64,000 nucleotides of DNA from Candidatus Neomicrothrix sp. UBA2983 (GCA_002346745.1 DEAL01000009.1:32178-96177), one strand, 5' to 3'; shown: positions 17,392-25,235, numbered from the stretch's first letter. The notes: generated from the letters alone by a model not told the origin. Translations and numbers: made by a program.

Positions 17392-18078
17392 TCAGCCGGA
17401 GTAGATGCGCTCGTCAGCGCCGAGGATCACGACGATGTCGGCGGCCTCGAGGCGATCCACGGCGTTCTCGGCCACGGCCACGCCCGTCGGGGGGATCTGG
17501 GCCAGCAGGTCCGGGCTGTCGGGCGCCAGGATCTCCATGACGGCACGGGCCTCGTTGACCATGCCGGGCCGGAAGTAGATCATCGTGGCCTCGGTCGGCT
17601 GGGCATTGGCGGGCGGCAGCGTGGCGTAGCCCTTGGGGACCAGCATCTCGGTCACCGTGCCAGCGCCCCGCGGGATGCCCGAGCCGTTGGCAACCAGGAC
17701 CTGGACCTCGCTGGGCGGCTCGGTGACCGTCGGGAAGAGGGTCGACGTGGTGGTGGTCCCGTCGCCGGAGCCGTCGTCGCCGGAGCCGTCGTCGCCGGAG
17801 CCGTCGTCGCCGGAGCCGTCATCCCCGGAGCCGTCGCCCGACGCGGCGTCCCCGGAGCCGTCACCCCCGGAGCCGTCGCCCGACGCGGCGTCCCCGGAGC
17901 CGTCGTCGGAGGCGACGGTGGTGGTCGGCGAAGCGTCCTGGACGGCGGGCGCGGTGCCGTCGTCGAGGCCCTTCCAGAGCAGCGTGGCGCCGAGCAGCAC
18001 CGCCACGACGATGAGCAGCAGCGCCCGCGGTGCAGCCGCGGCGTTGCTCGGACCGATGCCGCCGCGTGGCGCCGTCAC
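17392..18078 (-). CDS. LytR_C-domain membrane protein (VirR-like)
   Basis: A 228-residue protein: short cytosolic N-terminus, one membrane helix (about 18-36), a low-complexity linker of DGSGD-type repeats (about 57-105), then a LytR C-terminal domain (VQVLVANGSGIPRGAG to the end). M. tuberculosis has the same pair of a DUF3263 gene and a LytR_C gene (Rv0430-Rv0431, the latter VirR, which affects envelope integrity), so an envelope role is inferred. The GTG start overlaps the DUF3263 stop (GTGA). The repeats are encoded by near-identical 15-bp units and could vary in copy number. Confidence 0.85.
   Translation of the reverse strand: MTAPRGGIGPSNAAAAPRALLLIVVAVLLGATLLWKGLDDGTAPAVQDASPTTTVASDDGSGDAASGDGSGGDGSGDAASGDGSGDDGSGDDGSGDDGSGDDGSGDGTTTTSTLFPTVTEPPSEVQVLVANGSGIPRGAGTVTEMLVPKGYATLPPANAQPTEATMIYFRPGMVNEARAVMEILAPDSPDLLAQIPPTGVAVAENAVDRLEAADIVVILGADERIYSG
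17758..17910. repeat. Minisatellite coding for the DGSGD linker
   Basis: About ten copies of a GCCGGAGCCGTCGTC-like 15-bp unit with interspersed variants. It encodes the acidic Gly/Ser linker of the LytR_C protein in frame, so gain or loss of a unit keeps the reading frame. Confidence 0.85.
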
Positions 18079-18335
18079 GACCGTCCGTCCTCCTCGCGCA
18101 CCGGGGCCTCGAAGCGGGCCCGACGTCGCCGGTCGCGCTGGCGGCGAAGCCGGCGCACGACCAACGGGTCGTACTCGAAAGCGTCAGGCGACTCAAGCAG
18201 TTCCGCCAGCAGTTGGTAGTAGCGGGTGACCGACAGTTCGAAGCGCTCGTTGATCAGCCCCTCCTTGGGGACGTCGAGAGTCCACCAGGATCGCTCGAAG
18301 TCGAGGATCGCACGATCCCGTTCCGTCAGTGACAC
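18075..18335 (-). CDS. DUF3263 protein
   Basis: An 86-residue protein matching DUF3263: it opens with SLTERDRAILDFERSWW, continues with RFELSVTRYYQLL and ends in a strongly basic stretch (RRLRRQRDRRRRARFE). The helical, basic character suggests DNA or RNA contact, but the function is unknown. The partner gene downstream overlaps by 4 bases, the same order as Rv0430-Rv0431 in M. tuberculosis. The start is GTG 18335. The upstream side borders a decayed duplicate of the SRPBCC gene, so the native promoter may be altered. Confidence 0.88.
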   Translation of the reverse strand: MSLTERDRAILDFERSWWTLDVPKEGLINERFELSVTRYYQLLAELLESPDAFEYDPLVVRRLRRQRDRRRRARFEAPVREEDGRS

Positions 18336-18374
18336 GCCGCGATCATCCCGCCCCACGGCCCCCGTTGCAAGCAC

Positions 18375-18540
18375 CCCCCTGGTTCCTGGGCGGCGCGGCC
18401 GGCGGGTTCTTGGCCCGGCCGGTCCTGCGTGGGATCTGGCGCGGCAATCTGCGTCGCCTCGAGGCCCGGCCGGCAGGTGCTGCCGCCATTCCCGATCGGC
18501 CCCGGGTCGGCTCGGCAGCCTCCACGGCACGGGAGCCCGC
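18375..18540 (+). pseudogene. Decayed duplicate of the SRPBCC gene 3' end (left direct repeat)
   Basis: About 166 bases match 22713-22910, with one run of 57 identical bases. Read in frame it still gives PWFLGGAAGGFLARP and RGIWRGNLRRL, the C-terminal helix of the SRPBCC protein, but it has no start, lacks about 36 bases corresponding to the last residues and the stop codon, and is truncated on the left. The similarity continues past the stop into the non-coding stretch that precedes tRNA-Thr in the right copy. It is a direct repeat bounding the five-gene block. Confidence 0.9.
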
Positions 18541-18562
18541 CGAAGGCCGTCGCAGCCTGCGC

Positions 18563-19453
18563 TCACCCCGGTCCGAGCAGTTGCCGGACGGCGGGCGCCC
18601 AGTCGGAGTCGAGGAACTCGAAGCCCGACTCCTCCAGTCTGGCCGGTCGCACACGGGCGCTCGCGAGCAGCAGTCCGTCGGCCATCTCGCCAAGGGCGAG
18701 GCGCAGTGCCACGGCGGGCGCTGGCAGCACGGCCGGGCGTCGAACCGCCGCAGCCAGCAGGCGCACGAACTCTGCGTTGCGACAACACTCCGGAGCAACC
18801 AAGTTGAAGGCTCCCGACAGGGGAACATCCAGCAGATGGAGGATGGCCCGGACCTGGTCCCGCAGTGTGATCCACGGCCACCACTGGCGCCCACTCCCGA
18901 GTCGTCCTCCCAGGCCCAAGCGGGTCACCGTGAGCATCCGCCGGAGGGCCCCGTCATCGGCCGTGCAGACGATGCCGGTACGAACCAGCGCCAGGCGCGT
19001 CTCCGACGACGCCATCGGGGCGGCGGCCGCCTCCCAGCCCCCGCAGACGTCGGCCAGGAAGCCGGTGCCCGGTGGAGACGCCTCGGTGAGCTCCTCCTCG
19101 CCGCGGTCCCCGTAGATGCCCACGGCGGACGCCGAGACCACCACCTCGGGTGGACGGTCGAGGGCGGCCAACGCCTCCGCCAGCAACTCGGTGCCCTTCA
19201 CGCGACTGTCCATGATCGCCGTCTTCTTGGCAGCGGTCCACCGGCCGTCGATGCTCTCGCCTGCCAGGTGGACGACGGCGTCCACGCCGCTGAGGCGCGA
19301 CCCGTCGAGTCGACCAGCGGACGGGTCCCAGACGACCCCACCGTCCACCGGCCGCCTCCCCACCGGGACGACTCGGTCCCCACGTTGCTCGAGGGCGCTG
19401 GTGAGCGCCCTTCCGACCAGGCCCGAGGCCCCGGTCACGGCGATGGTGCGCAT
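18563..19453 (-). CDS. TIGR01777-family SDR epimerase
   Basis: A 296-residue extended short-chain dehydrogenase of the TIGR01777 family (YfcH/SULA-like). The NAD(P)-binding GASGLVGRAL is at residues 8-17, followed by VVHLAGESIDGRW, the SASAVGIYG active-site segment and the C-terminal DUF1731-like region. The usual substrate is unknown; homologues often cluster with fatty-acid-modifying genes. The start ATG 19453 has a GGGAG 7 bases upstream; the open frame runs much further but the extra sequence is not family-like. It is divergent from the DUF1295 gene. Confidence 0.88.
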   Translation of the reverse strand: MRTIAVTGASGLVGRALTSALEQRGDRVVPVGRRPVDGGVVWDPSAGRLDGSRLSGVDAVVHLAGESIDGRWTAAKKTAIMDSRVKGTELLAEALAALDRPPEVVVSASAVGIYGDRGEEELTEASPPGTGFLADVCGGWEAAAAPMASSETRLALVRTGIVCTADDGALRRMLTVTRLGLGGRLGSGRQWWPWITLRDQVRAILHLLDVPLSGAFNLVAPECCRNAEFVRLLAAAVRRPAVLPAPAVALRLALGEMADGLLLASARVRPARLEESGFEFLDSDWAPAVRQLLGPG

Positions 19454-19653
19454 GTGGCTCCCACTTGCTGGTTGGACGTTCCGCGTCCTCGTGCCCGCCG
19501 GGCAGTGGGACGGGGAGAACCTATTGCGGGTGCTCCCGACTAGCCACCGCCGGCGCAACCACGGCAGATTTGGGATCGAGGCCCTCGTCCACGCCGGATC
19601 GCAGGAACCCTCGCGCCACCGCCGCCTTCGAACACGGTCCTCGAGGTCCCAGC

Positions 19654-20523
19654 ATGTCCACCAAGACCGCCCTCGCGTCCACGCTCGGCGCAATCCTCCT
19701 GGGGGTCGGAATCGCCGTCGCCGGTGGAGACGGCAGCGTCGAGACCTCTGGGCTACCGGTGTTCGCCTGGGCGGCGATTGCCATCTTCGCCGTCCAGTGG
19801 ATCGCATTTCTGGTCGCCTGGTCCATCCACAGCGAGCGCTTCTTCGACCTGGTCGGCTCGCTCACCTACCTGGGAGCCGTGGGGTTCTGCCTAGCCCTGG
19901 CGGAGTCACCGGGGTTCCACTCGTGCCTCGTTGCCGCGATGGTGGCCATCTGGGCAGTCCGACTCGGGACCTTCCTCGCGAGGCGCGTCCACGCCAACGG
20001 GTCGGACTCCCGCTTCGACGCGATGAAGTACCGATTCGCGTGGTTCCTCTTCACCTGGACCACGCAGGGGTTGTGGGTACTGGCCACGGCTGGGGCGGCG
20101 CTCGCCGCCATCACGCAGACGGGACGACCCGTCGTCGGACCACTGACCCTCCTGGGTGTCTCCCTCTGGGTCGTGGGCTTCGGACTTGAAGTCGTTGCCG
20201 ACGAACAGAAGCGGCGCTTCCGGGCCGAGCCCGACAACCGGGGTCGCTTCATCACCATCGGGCTCTGGGGCCGGTCGCGGCACCCCAACTACGCCGGCGA
20301 GATCCTCCTGTGGTGCGGCATCGCCGTGCTGGCGGCCCCGGCGCTGACGGGTTGGAGCCACCTCACCCTGCTCTCACCCGTCTTCGTCTGGCTGCTACTG
20401 ACCCGGGTAAGCGGCGTTCCACTCCTCGAGGCGGCAGCAGACCGGAAATGGGGAGACCACGCCGACTACCTCGCCTACAAGGCCCGCACGCCCGTCCTGT
20501 GGCCCCGTCTGTCCAGGCGGTGA
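19654..20523 (+). CDS. DUF1295 membrane protein (5-alpha-reductase-like)
   Basis: A 289-residue polytopic membrane protein with about six to seven helices. The C-terminal third carries the signature shared with steroid 5-alpha-reductases and isoprenylcysteine methyltransferases: RGRFITIGLWGRSRHPNY, followed by GEILLWCG and a terminal YLAYKARTPVLWP segment. Such proteins reduce or methylate lipid-like substrates; the exact reaction is unknown for bacteria. ATG 19654 follows a GAGG at 8-9 bases; the frame extends upstream without family similarity. Its 3' end overlaps the convergent acyltransferase gene by 49 bases. Confidence 0.85.
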   Translation: MSTKTALASTLGAILLGVGIAVAGGDGSVETSGLPVFAWAAIAIFAVQWIAFLVAWSIHSERFFDLVGSLTYLGAVGFCLALAESPGFHSCLVAAMVAIWAVRLGTFLARRVHANGSDSRFDAMKYRFAWFLFTWTTQGLWVLATAGAALAAITQTGRPVVGPLTLLGVSLWVVGFGLEVVADEQKRRFRAEPDNRGRFITIGLWGRSRHPNYAGEILLWCGIAVLAAPALTGWSHLTLLSPVFVWLLLTRVSGVPLLEAAADRKWGDHADYLAYKARTPVLWPRLSRR

Positions 20524-21599
20524 CCCACCGGCTGGACTGAATTGGCGGCGACCCAAGCGTCGAATTCCACCCACCGCTCGTCCAGCCAGCGGACCAGCGC
20601 TGCCTGTTCCCCATTTGGGGGAACCTGCCCGCGATCGAACCGCTCAGCGGTGAACCTGAGCGGAGAGGCGAACGGCACGTTCCGCCACAGGTCCCGCAAC
20701 GAGCGGAAGTCCGAGACCCCAACGTGGTTGAGGAACACCAGGTCGGGGGTCGGGGCGCTGTCCAGGATCTCCAGTATCCCGGCGGTTCGGATCGGCAAGA
20801 CCCGACGCAGTCCCCGAACCTGAGGGACCCGCCCGGGGTCGGTGTCCCCGAGGATGCCGACCGCACGCTCCAACTTGGCCGGAGAGAAGCGGGTCCCCTC
20901 CGGGAACAACACGACCGCCTCGTCCGCACCGAGACCCTCGCCCAGGCGGCCCACGTTGCGGACCTCCTCCCGGTTGTCCGCCGTGTCCCGATCCACGAAG
21001 TAGTTGGGGATTCGGTGGCCAACCAGGTCCAGACACGGATCCCAGAGCAGTTGCCGCTTCAGGATGAAGCGAGGACGCAGGCCCGAGGAGGCCAGCATCG
21101 CGGCAACCAGTAGGGCGTCGCCCTGGCTCCCGTGCCGGGCCAGCACGACCAGCGGCCCTCCGCGCTGCAGGGGGGTTGCGTCATCGAGTTGGAAGCGCAA
21201 ACCGAGAAGGCGGCGGGCACCCCGCACCAGGTTGGTCGCCCACCAGCGCTGCAGTCCGCTGTGGGCCCGGAACGAGGCCTCGCCTCGGAGTCGCCCGCCG
21301 GGCGCGAACCGCAACCAGAGGACGCCCGCCATGACTACACCCATCGACTCGAGGCCCGCCCACCAGACGGCGTAGAGCGCCACGCGCACCGTGGCCCAGC
21401 GTCGCCGTCCAAGGACGTCGACCAGCGCACCAACGACCAGCGCCGGCACCAGGAGGGCCAGGAACAGCACGAAACCCAGCAGGACCGCGGGCAGGGTGAC
21501 GACCCGGCGACGCAGGCGTGCGCGACGAGTCGAGTCCCTCGACGACCAGACCCGCAGGGGTAGCGGTTGGTGGGAGGCAGCGACCGCCTCAGGATCCAT
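20475..21599 (-). CDS. PlsC-family acyltransferase (membrane)
   Basis: A 374-residue protein with two predicted N-terminal membrane helices (about 34-60 and 70-95) and an LPLAT domain. Acyltransferase motif I is seen as RHGSQGD (H-x4-D) near residue 155 and the FPEGTR motif III near residue 230. It would transfer an acyl chain to a lysophosphatidate-like lipid at the membrane, but its size and the divergent C-terminus mean it may not be the housekeeping PlsC. It overlaps the PPOX gene by 11 bases, so the two are co-translated. Confidence 0.85.
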   Translation of the reverse strand: MDPEAVAASHQPLPLRVWSSRDSTRRARLRRRVVTLPAVLLGFVLFLALLVPALVVGALVDVLGRRRWATVRVALYAVWWAGLESMGVVMAGVLWLRFAPGGRLRGEASFRAHSGLQRWWATNLVRGARRLLGLRFQLDDATPLQRGGPLVVLARHGSQGDALLVAAMLASSGLRPRFILKRQLLWDPCLDLVGHRIPNYFVDRDTADNREEVRNVGRLGEGLGADEAVVLFPEGTRFSPAKLERAVGILGDTDPGRVPQVRGLRRVLPIRTAGILEILDSAPTPDLVFLNHVGVSDFRSLRDLWRNVPFASPLRFTAERFDRGQVPPNGEQAALVRWLDERWVEFDAWVAANSVQPVGHRLDRRGHRTGVRAL

Positions 21600-22005
21600 C
21601 CAGGAGCCCTGTGCTGCCGAGGATCATCGTGGTCGCCACCGTGATGACCCGACGCTCAGCCCCCCGGTCCTTGGGGGGGCGGTACCGGGCCGCATAGGCC
21701 TCCACGGCCGACCTGCACACCTCCGGGTCGTCGCTGACCTCTGCGGTCCCCTCGATGGTCAACCAGCGGCCGCCATCCACCTGGCAGATGGCCGCCTCCA
21801 ACGGGCCGGCGGCAAGCACCCGGGCCTTGACGCTGCCCGACCAGGTGATGACGCGCGCGCATTCCTCCTCGTCCGACCACGTGAAGCCCACCGGGGTGAC
21901 GTGCGGGCGGCCATCGCGGCGCACCAGGGTCAGGGTGGCCAGGTGGCGCTCCGCCAGGAACCCGTGGAAGGAGGGGCCGCGCCGGACATCGGACAGTCCC
22001 GGCAT
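21589..22005 (-). CDS. PPOX-class (pyridoxamine oxidase-like) flavin/F420 protein
   Basis: A 138-residue split-barrel protein. RHLATLTLVRRDGRPHVTPVGF near the start and a later GRWLTIEGTAEV strand are typical of PPOX-class F420-dependent oxidoreductases common in Actinobacteria. It would bind FMN or F420 and reduce an unknown substrate. It precedes the acyltransferase gene, overlapping by 11 bases. No Shine-Dalgarno or TANNNT hexamer is obvious before the ATG. Confidence 0.85.
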   Translation of the reverse strand: MPGLSDVRRGPSFHGFLAERHLATLTLVRRDGRPHVTPVGFTWSDEEECARVITWSGSVKARVLAAGPLEAAICQVDGGRWLTIEGTAEVSDDPEVCRSAVEAYAARYRPPKDRGAERRVITVATTMILGSTGLLDGS

Positions 22006-22375
22006 CTCAGGTCAACCCGACGCGGGCCCACGGTGGCGCTGCACGACCGGAGGTCAGCCTGTGAACGGGCCGCCGATGTCCGACCACCCACGTCTCCGCT
22101 CGTCGTCCTTCGCGCACCTGACGTCGCCTCCCTGCGCCACGAGGCTCTCAGGCAGCCACCCCGCCCAACAAATCGGCGCGTGAGCCCGGGCAGGTGGCCA
22201 AAGCAGGAGGCCAAAGCAGGAGGATAACGTCTCAGCCTGCAGTGGCACCACAAGCCCAAAGGTGGACCGGAACCACCACCGCTCTGCACGGCAGAGGATG
22301 GGGAGACCGGATTCCGCAGGACTCCCGGGATACGGCGAGCCCCCGACCCCCCCCCACGGAAAGGCGGCGGTAGTG
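22006..22375. other. Intergenic stretch without a supported gene
   Basis: 370 bases between divergent PPOX and SRPBCC genes. No conserved reading frame was recognised. It contains two tandem 13-bp copies (GGCCAAAGCAGGA, 22196-22221), a TAACGT hexamer just after them (22224-22229) that could be a -10 for the SRPBCC gene with a long leader, and a C-rich run near 22350. Base composition is more mixed than in neighbouring genes. Confidence 0.6.
22196..22221. repeat. Two tandem copies of a 13-bp unit
   Basis: GGCCAAAGCAGGA repeated twice without change, 3 bases before a TAACGT hexamer. It could be a regulator site or a slippage product; nothing in the sequence separates these. Confidence 0.8.
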
Positions 22376-22846
22376 ATGGCGGAACGAGCGGTGGTCGTGA
22401 GCATCGAAATCCAGCGGACACCCAGCGAGGTCTGGGCCGATGTCCGCGACATCGCCTCACACGTGACGTGGATGCAAGATGCGGTCGCAATCGACTTCCT
22501 GGGCGAAGAACGAGAGGGCGTCGGCGTGCGATTCCGATGCAGGACCAGAGTAGGTCCGTTCTCGCTGACCGACCTCATGGAAACCACGAGTTGGGAGGAG
22601 GCCCGCCAGATGGGCGTCCGCCACGTGGGCCTCGTGGTCGGGACCGGTGAGTTCTCCCTGCGCGACCTGCCAGGGGGGCGCACCGAGTTCCGCTGGCAGG
22701 AGGACCTCTCGTTCCCCTGGTTCCTGGGTGGTGCGATCGGTGGGTTCTTGGCCCGGCCGGTCCTGCGTGGGATCTGGCGCGGCAATCTGCGTCGCCTCAA
22801 GGCCCGACTGGAAGACCCCTCAGCGACCGGGACCCTCGGCCGGTAG
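22376..22846 (+). CDS. SRPBCC (START-like) family protein
   Basis: A 156-residue helix-grip protein of the polyketide cyclase/dehydrase group, which binds hydrophobic ligands. VVVSIEIQRTPSEVWADV opens the domain and the long C-terminal helix GGFLARPVLRGIWRGNLRRL closes it. The start ATG 22376 is supported by family length; a GGAAAGG lies 12-15 bases upstream. It is the last gene of the repeat-bounded block, and its 3' end plus downstream bases are duplicated at 18375-18540. Function is unknown; a lipid-related role is suggested only by the neighbours. Confidence 0.85.
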   Translation: MAERAVVVSIEIQRTPSEVWADVRDIASHVTWMQDAVAIDFLGEEREGVGVRFRCRTRVGPFSLTDLMETTSWEEARQMGVRHVGLVVGTGEFSLRDLPGGRTEFRWQEDLSFPWFLGGAIGGFLARPVLRGIWRGNLRRLKARLEDPSATGTLGR

Positions 22847-22910
22847 GCGCTGCCGCCATTCCCGATCGTCCCCCGGGTCGGCTCGGTAGCCTCCATGGCA
22901 CGGGAACCCG
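22713..22910 (+). repeat. Right direct repeat (SRPBCC 3' end and downstream)
   Basis: The intact partner of the decayed copy at 18375-18540. It covers the last 44 codons of the SRPBCC gene and 64 bases beyond its stop. It ends 39 bases before tRNA-Thr. The two copies are about 4.3 kb apart in the same orientation. Confidence 0.9.
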
Positions 22911-22949
22911 TCGACGGCTCCCCTGGGACGCCATGAGACGCGCCATCCC

Positions 22950-23026
22950 GCCCGAGTAGCTCAGTTGGTCAGAGCAGGCGCCTTGTAAGCGTCAGGTCGT
23001 CGGTTCGAATCCGACCTCGGGCTCCA
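22950..23026 (+). tRNA. tRNA-Thr (anticodon TGT)
   Basis: A complete cloverleaf: acceptor GCCCGAG/CTCGGGC, D-stem GCTC/GAGC, anticodon stem GGCGC/GCGTC with one G-T pair, loop CTTGTAA with anticodon TGT at 22984-22986, T-stem GTCGG/CCGAC with TTCGAAT loop, discriminator T and an encoded CCA. It reads ACA and related threonine codons. Confidence 0.97.
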
Positions 23027-23155
23027 GGCTTCGCATGAGCCCGCCAAGCGACCCCCTCCCCCTCAGCCGACCGTGCCGCGCGCCACTGGAAACTCGGGTG
23101 GGGGGGGCCGTCCGGCCAACGTCCAGCCAGGGATCGGGCCGGTCCGCGCCTCGCC

Positions 23156-24025
23156 TCAGGAGCGGCGGCGGGCGACCTCGAAGAGGGCCACGGCAGCCGC
23201 TGCCGAGACGTTCATCGACGCCAGCACGCCCTGCAGTGGGATGTGCGCCAGGGTGTCACACCGCTCCCGAACCAGCCGCGACAGCCCGGCCCCCTCGGCA
23301 CCCATCACCAGCGCCACCGGCCCGTCGGTGACGGCCAGGTCGTGGATCGGAGCGGTCCCGCCCGCATCCAGGCCCACCGTCCAGATCTCTGCCCGGGTGA
23401 GACGGGCCATGGCCTTGGGGAGCCCTGACACCGTGGCGAGGCGCAGGTGCTCGACGGCGCCCGCCGCCGACTTGGCCGCCGCGGCCGTCACCCGAGCCGC
23501 CCGGTGGCGGGGCAGCACCACCCCCGACACGCCGGCGCACTCGGCCGAACGCAGGATCGCCCCGAGGTTGCCGGGGTCGGTCACGCCGTCCAGCAGCAAC
23601 AGGAACGGCGGCCCGCCCGCCGGGGTCCTCGATGCCAGCAGCGCCTCGAGGCCATGGTCCTCCAGCGGTGCGGCGAACGCCACGACGCCCTGGGGTGCCT
23701 CGGTGCGGGCCATCGACTCGAACTTGGACCGGGAGACCTCCCTGATGGCGACCTTGTGTTCGTCGGCCAGGTCGATGATGTCGTCGAGGATCGGCGCCGG
23801 GTCGAGGTCGCCGGCCAGGACGACCTCCCGGGTTCGCCGCGTGCCGGCGAGCAGCAGTTCGCGCACTGCCTGACGGCCCTCGACCTGGTCACCGCCGAGC
23901 CCCTTGGGTGGCCCGTCGGAACGCCGGCGCTGCGGGGTGCTCCCCCGCTGGCCGGCCCGCGGACCACCTCCCCGCTGCTGGCCCTTGCCCCGGCCCTGCT
24001 GGGGTCCACGTCCCCGACCGTTCAC
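23156..24025 (-). CDS. rlmB: 23S rRNA 2'-O-ribose methyltransferase (RlmB/TrmH family)
   Basis: A 289-residue SpoU/TrmH-type methyltransferase. The first 45 residues are a disordered Gln/Gly/Arg-rich extension. A substrate-binding domain follows (VEGRQAVRELL), then the SPOUT domain with LDGVTDPGNLGAILRSAECAG, VMGAEGAGLS and IPLQGVLASMNVSAAAAV, the three signature motifs. It likely methylates the G2251 ribose of 23S rRNA, but TrmH-type specificity is hard to assign. GTG 24025 overlaps the ispF stop (GTGA). In mycobacteria cysS lies between; here it is absent. Confidence 0.9.
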   Translation of the reverse strand: MNGRGRGPQQGRGKGQQRGGGPRAGQRGSTPQRRRSDGPPKGLGGDQVEGRQAVRELLLAGTRRTREVVLAGDLDPAPILDDIIDLADEHKVAIREVSRSKFESMARTEAPQGVVAFAAPLEDHGLEALLASRTPAGGPPFLLLLDGVTDPGNLGAILRSAECAGVSGVVLPRHRAARVTAAAAKSAAGAVEHLRLATVSGLPKAMARLTRAEIWTVGLDAGGTAPIHDLAVTDGPVALVMGAEGAGLSRLVRERCDTLAHIPLQGVLASMNVSAAAAVALFEVARRRS

Positions 24026-24498
24026 GGGCGCTGTACCAGGGCCACGGCGAGGCAGGCGATGCCCTCGCCACGACCGAACGCCCCGAGGCCCTCCGCGCGC
24101 CGTCCAGTCACCCGGACCGGGGCGCCGACGACCTCCTCGAGGCGCTTCCGCATCTCGTCGCGCCGGGGCGCCAGCCTCGGCGCCTCGGCCACGACCGAGC
24201 AGTCCACGTTGGCGACCTCCCACCCCTCGGCCCGCACGGCGGCGACGGTGTCGGCCAGCAGGGCCATGCTGTCGGCGCCGGCCCAGCGCTCGTCCGTGTC
24301 GGGATAGCGCCCACCGATGTCGCCCAGGCCGGCGGCGCCCAGCAGGGCGTCGATGCAGGCGTGGGCGACGGCGTCGGCGTCGCTGTGGCCGACCAGGCCC
24401 GGCCCGTCGAACTCGACGCCAGCCAGCACCATCCGGCGAGCCGGGTCGTCGGAGAAGGCGTGGACGTCGAACCCCTGCCCGACGCGGACTTCAGCCAC
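24022..24498 (-). CDS. ispF: 2-C-methyl-D-erythritol 2,4-cyclodiphosphate synthase
   Basis: A 158-residue IspF of the non-mevalonate isoprenoid pathway. The zinc-binding GFDVHAF (Asp and His), the GHSDADAVAHACIDALLGAAGLGDIG block and the C-terminal GRGEGIACLAV are all diagnostic. GTG 24498 was chosen because the codons fit the family N-terminus (AEVRVGQGFDVH). A 24-base copy of this start region lies 37 bases upstream, overlapping the ispD stop, and yields only a short dead-end frame. It is co-transcribed with ispD and overlaps rlmB by 4 bases. Confidence 0.95.
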   Translation of the reverse strand: MAEVRVGQGFDVHAFSDDPARRMVLAGVEFDGPGLVGHSDADAVAHACIDALLGAAGLGDIGGRYPDTDERWAGADSMALLADTVAAVRAEGWEVANVDCSVVAEAPRLAPRRDEMRKRLEEVVGAPVRVTGRRAEGLGAFGRGEGIACLAVALVQRP

Positions 24499-24535
24499 GC
24501 CACACCCCACGCTGCCCGACGCGGACCTCAGCCAC
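24475..24535. repeat. Direct duplication of the ispF start region
   Basis: Two 24-base copies (24475-24498 and 24512-24535) differ by one base and are 37 bases apart. The upstream copy contains the ispD stop; the downstream copy is the functional ispF start. Confidence 0.9.
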
Positions 24536-25163
24536 CGGAGGCCTCCAGTACCTGTCGGGCCACGAGCAGGTCGACGGGCCGGGTCACCTTGAGGTTGTCC
24601 GCCTCGCCGCCCACGACCACCACGCTGCCACCGTACGCCTCCACGAGCGTGGCGTCGTCGCTGGCGTCGGCACCGCTGGCGTGGGCGGCCCGCAGCGTGG
24701 CTGCCGGGAAGCCCTGCGGCGTCTGCACGGCCATCATCCCCTCCCGATCGACCGCGCCGTCGACGCGCCGCAACGAGTCGTTCACCGGGACCCCGGGAAC
24801 CACGGCGTCGGCACCCGCCTCCACGGCGGCCACCACCCTGGCGAACAGGTCGCGACTCGCCAGCGGACGGGCGCCGTCGTGCACCAGCACCACGTTGGCC
24901 ACGTCGGGCACGACCGCCAGCCCGGCCCGGACCGACGCCGACCGCGTCGCCCCGCCGGCGACCACGGCATGGACCGAGCCGCCCAGGCGCTCGGTGACCT
25001 CCCCGACGACGGCCGGGGCGACGACCACCACCACCCCGTCCGAGTCGCCGGCGGCGTCGACGGATCGCTCGAGCACCGTGCGGCCCACCAGGTCCGCCGA
25101 CTGCTTGTCGGCGCCGAAGCGCTCGCTGCTGCCCGCCGCCACGACGACCGTCCACACGCTCAT
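24528..25163 (-). CDS. ispD: 2-C-methyl-D-erythritol 4-phosphate cytidylyltransferase
   Basis: A 211-residue IspD, which makes CDP-methylerythritol from CTP and MEP. The glycine-rich CTP-binding VVAAGSSERFG is at residues 7-17, VLVHDGARPL lies in the middle, and TPQGFPA and DDATLVEAYG complete the signature. ATG 25163 begins the usual N-terminus; an ATG further upstream exists in the open frame but adds atypical residues. It is first in ispD-ispF-rlmB and divergent from the Crp-type regulator. In mycobacteria carD occupies the upstream position; here it is missing. Confidence 0.95.
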   Translation of the reverse strand: MSVWTVVVAAGSSERFGADKQSADLVGRTVLERSVDAAGDSDGVVVVVAPAVVGEVTERLGGSVHAVVAGGATRSASVRAGLAVVPDVANVVLVHDGARPLASRDLFARVVAAVEAGADAVVPGVPVNDSLRRVDGAVDREGMMAVQTPQGFPAATLRAAHASGADASDDATLVEAYGGSVVVVGGEADNLKVTRPVDLLVARQVLEASGG

Positions 25164-25218
25164 GGGTGGATCCGTTCGGTGTGGCACGGCATCGTCCGTG
25201 CGGAGGCGTTCACCTCAC

Positions 25219-25224
25219 TAGCAT
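25219..25224 (+). promoter_or_regulatory. Possible -10 hexamer, crp-type gene
   Basis: TAGCAT, 11 bases before ATG 25236 and without a Shine-Dalgarno. The spacing is longer than at the other leaderless candidates, so confidence is lower. Confidence 0.35.
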
Positions 25225-25235
25225 GGCCAGCCGAC

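Noticed and set aside
17758..17910. Regular repeats in the LytR_C gene as a CRISPR-like array
   Set aside because: The units are short and contiguous without spacers and encode the DGSGD linker in frame.
18329..19543. 404-codon plus-strand frame containing the SRPBCC-like segment
   Set aside because: Only its first part matches the SRPBCC tail, and the rest runs antisense to the TIGR01777 gene. It is a pseudogene fragment plus a shadow frame.
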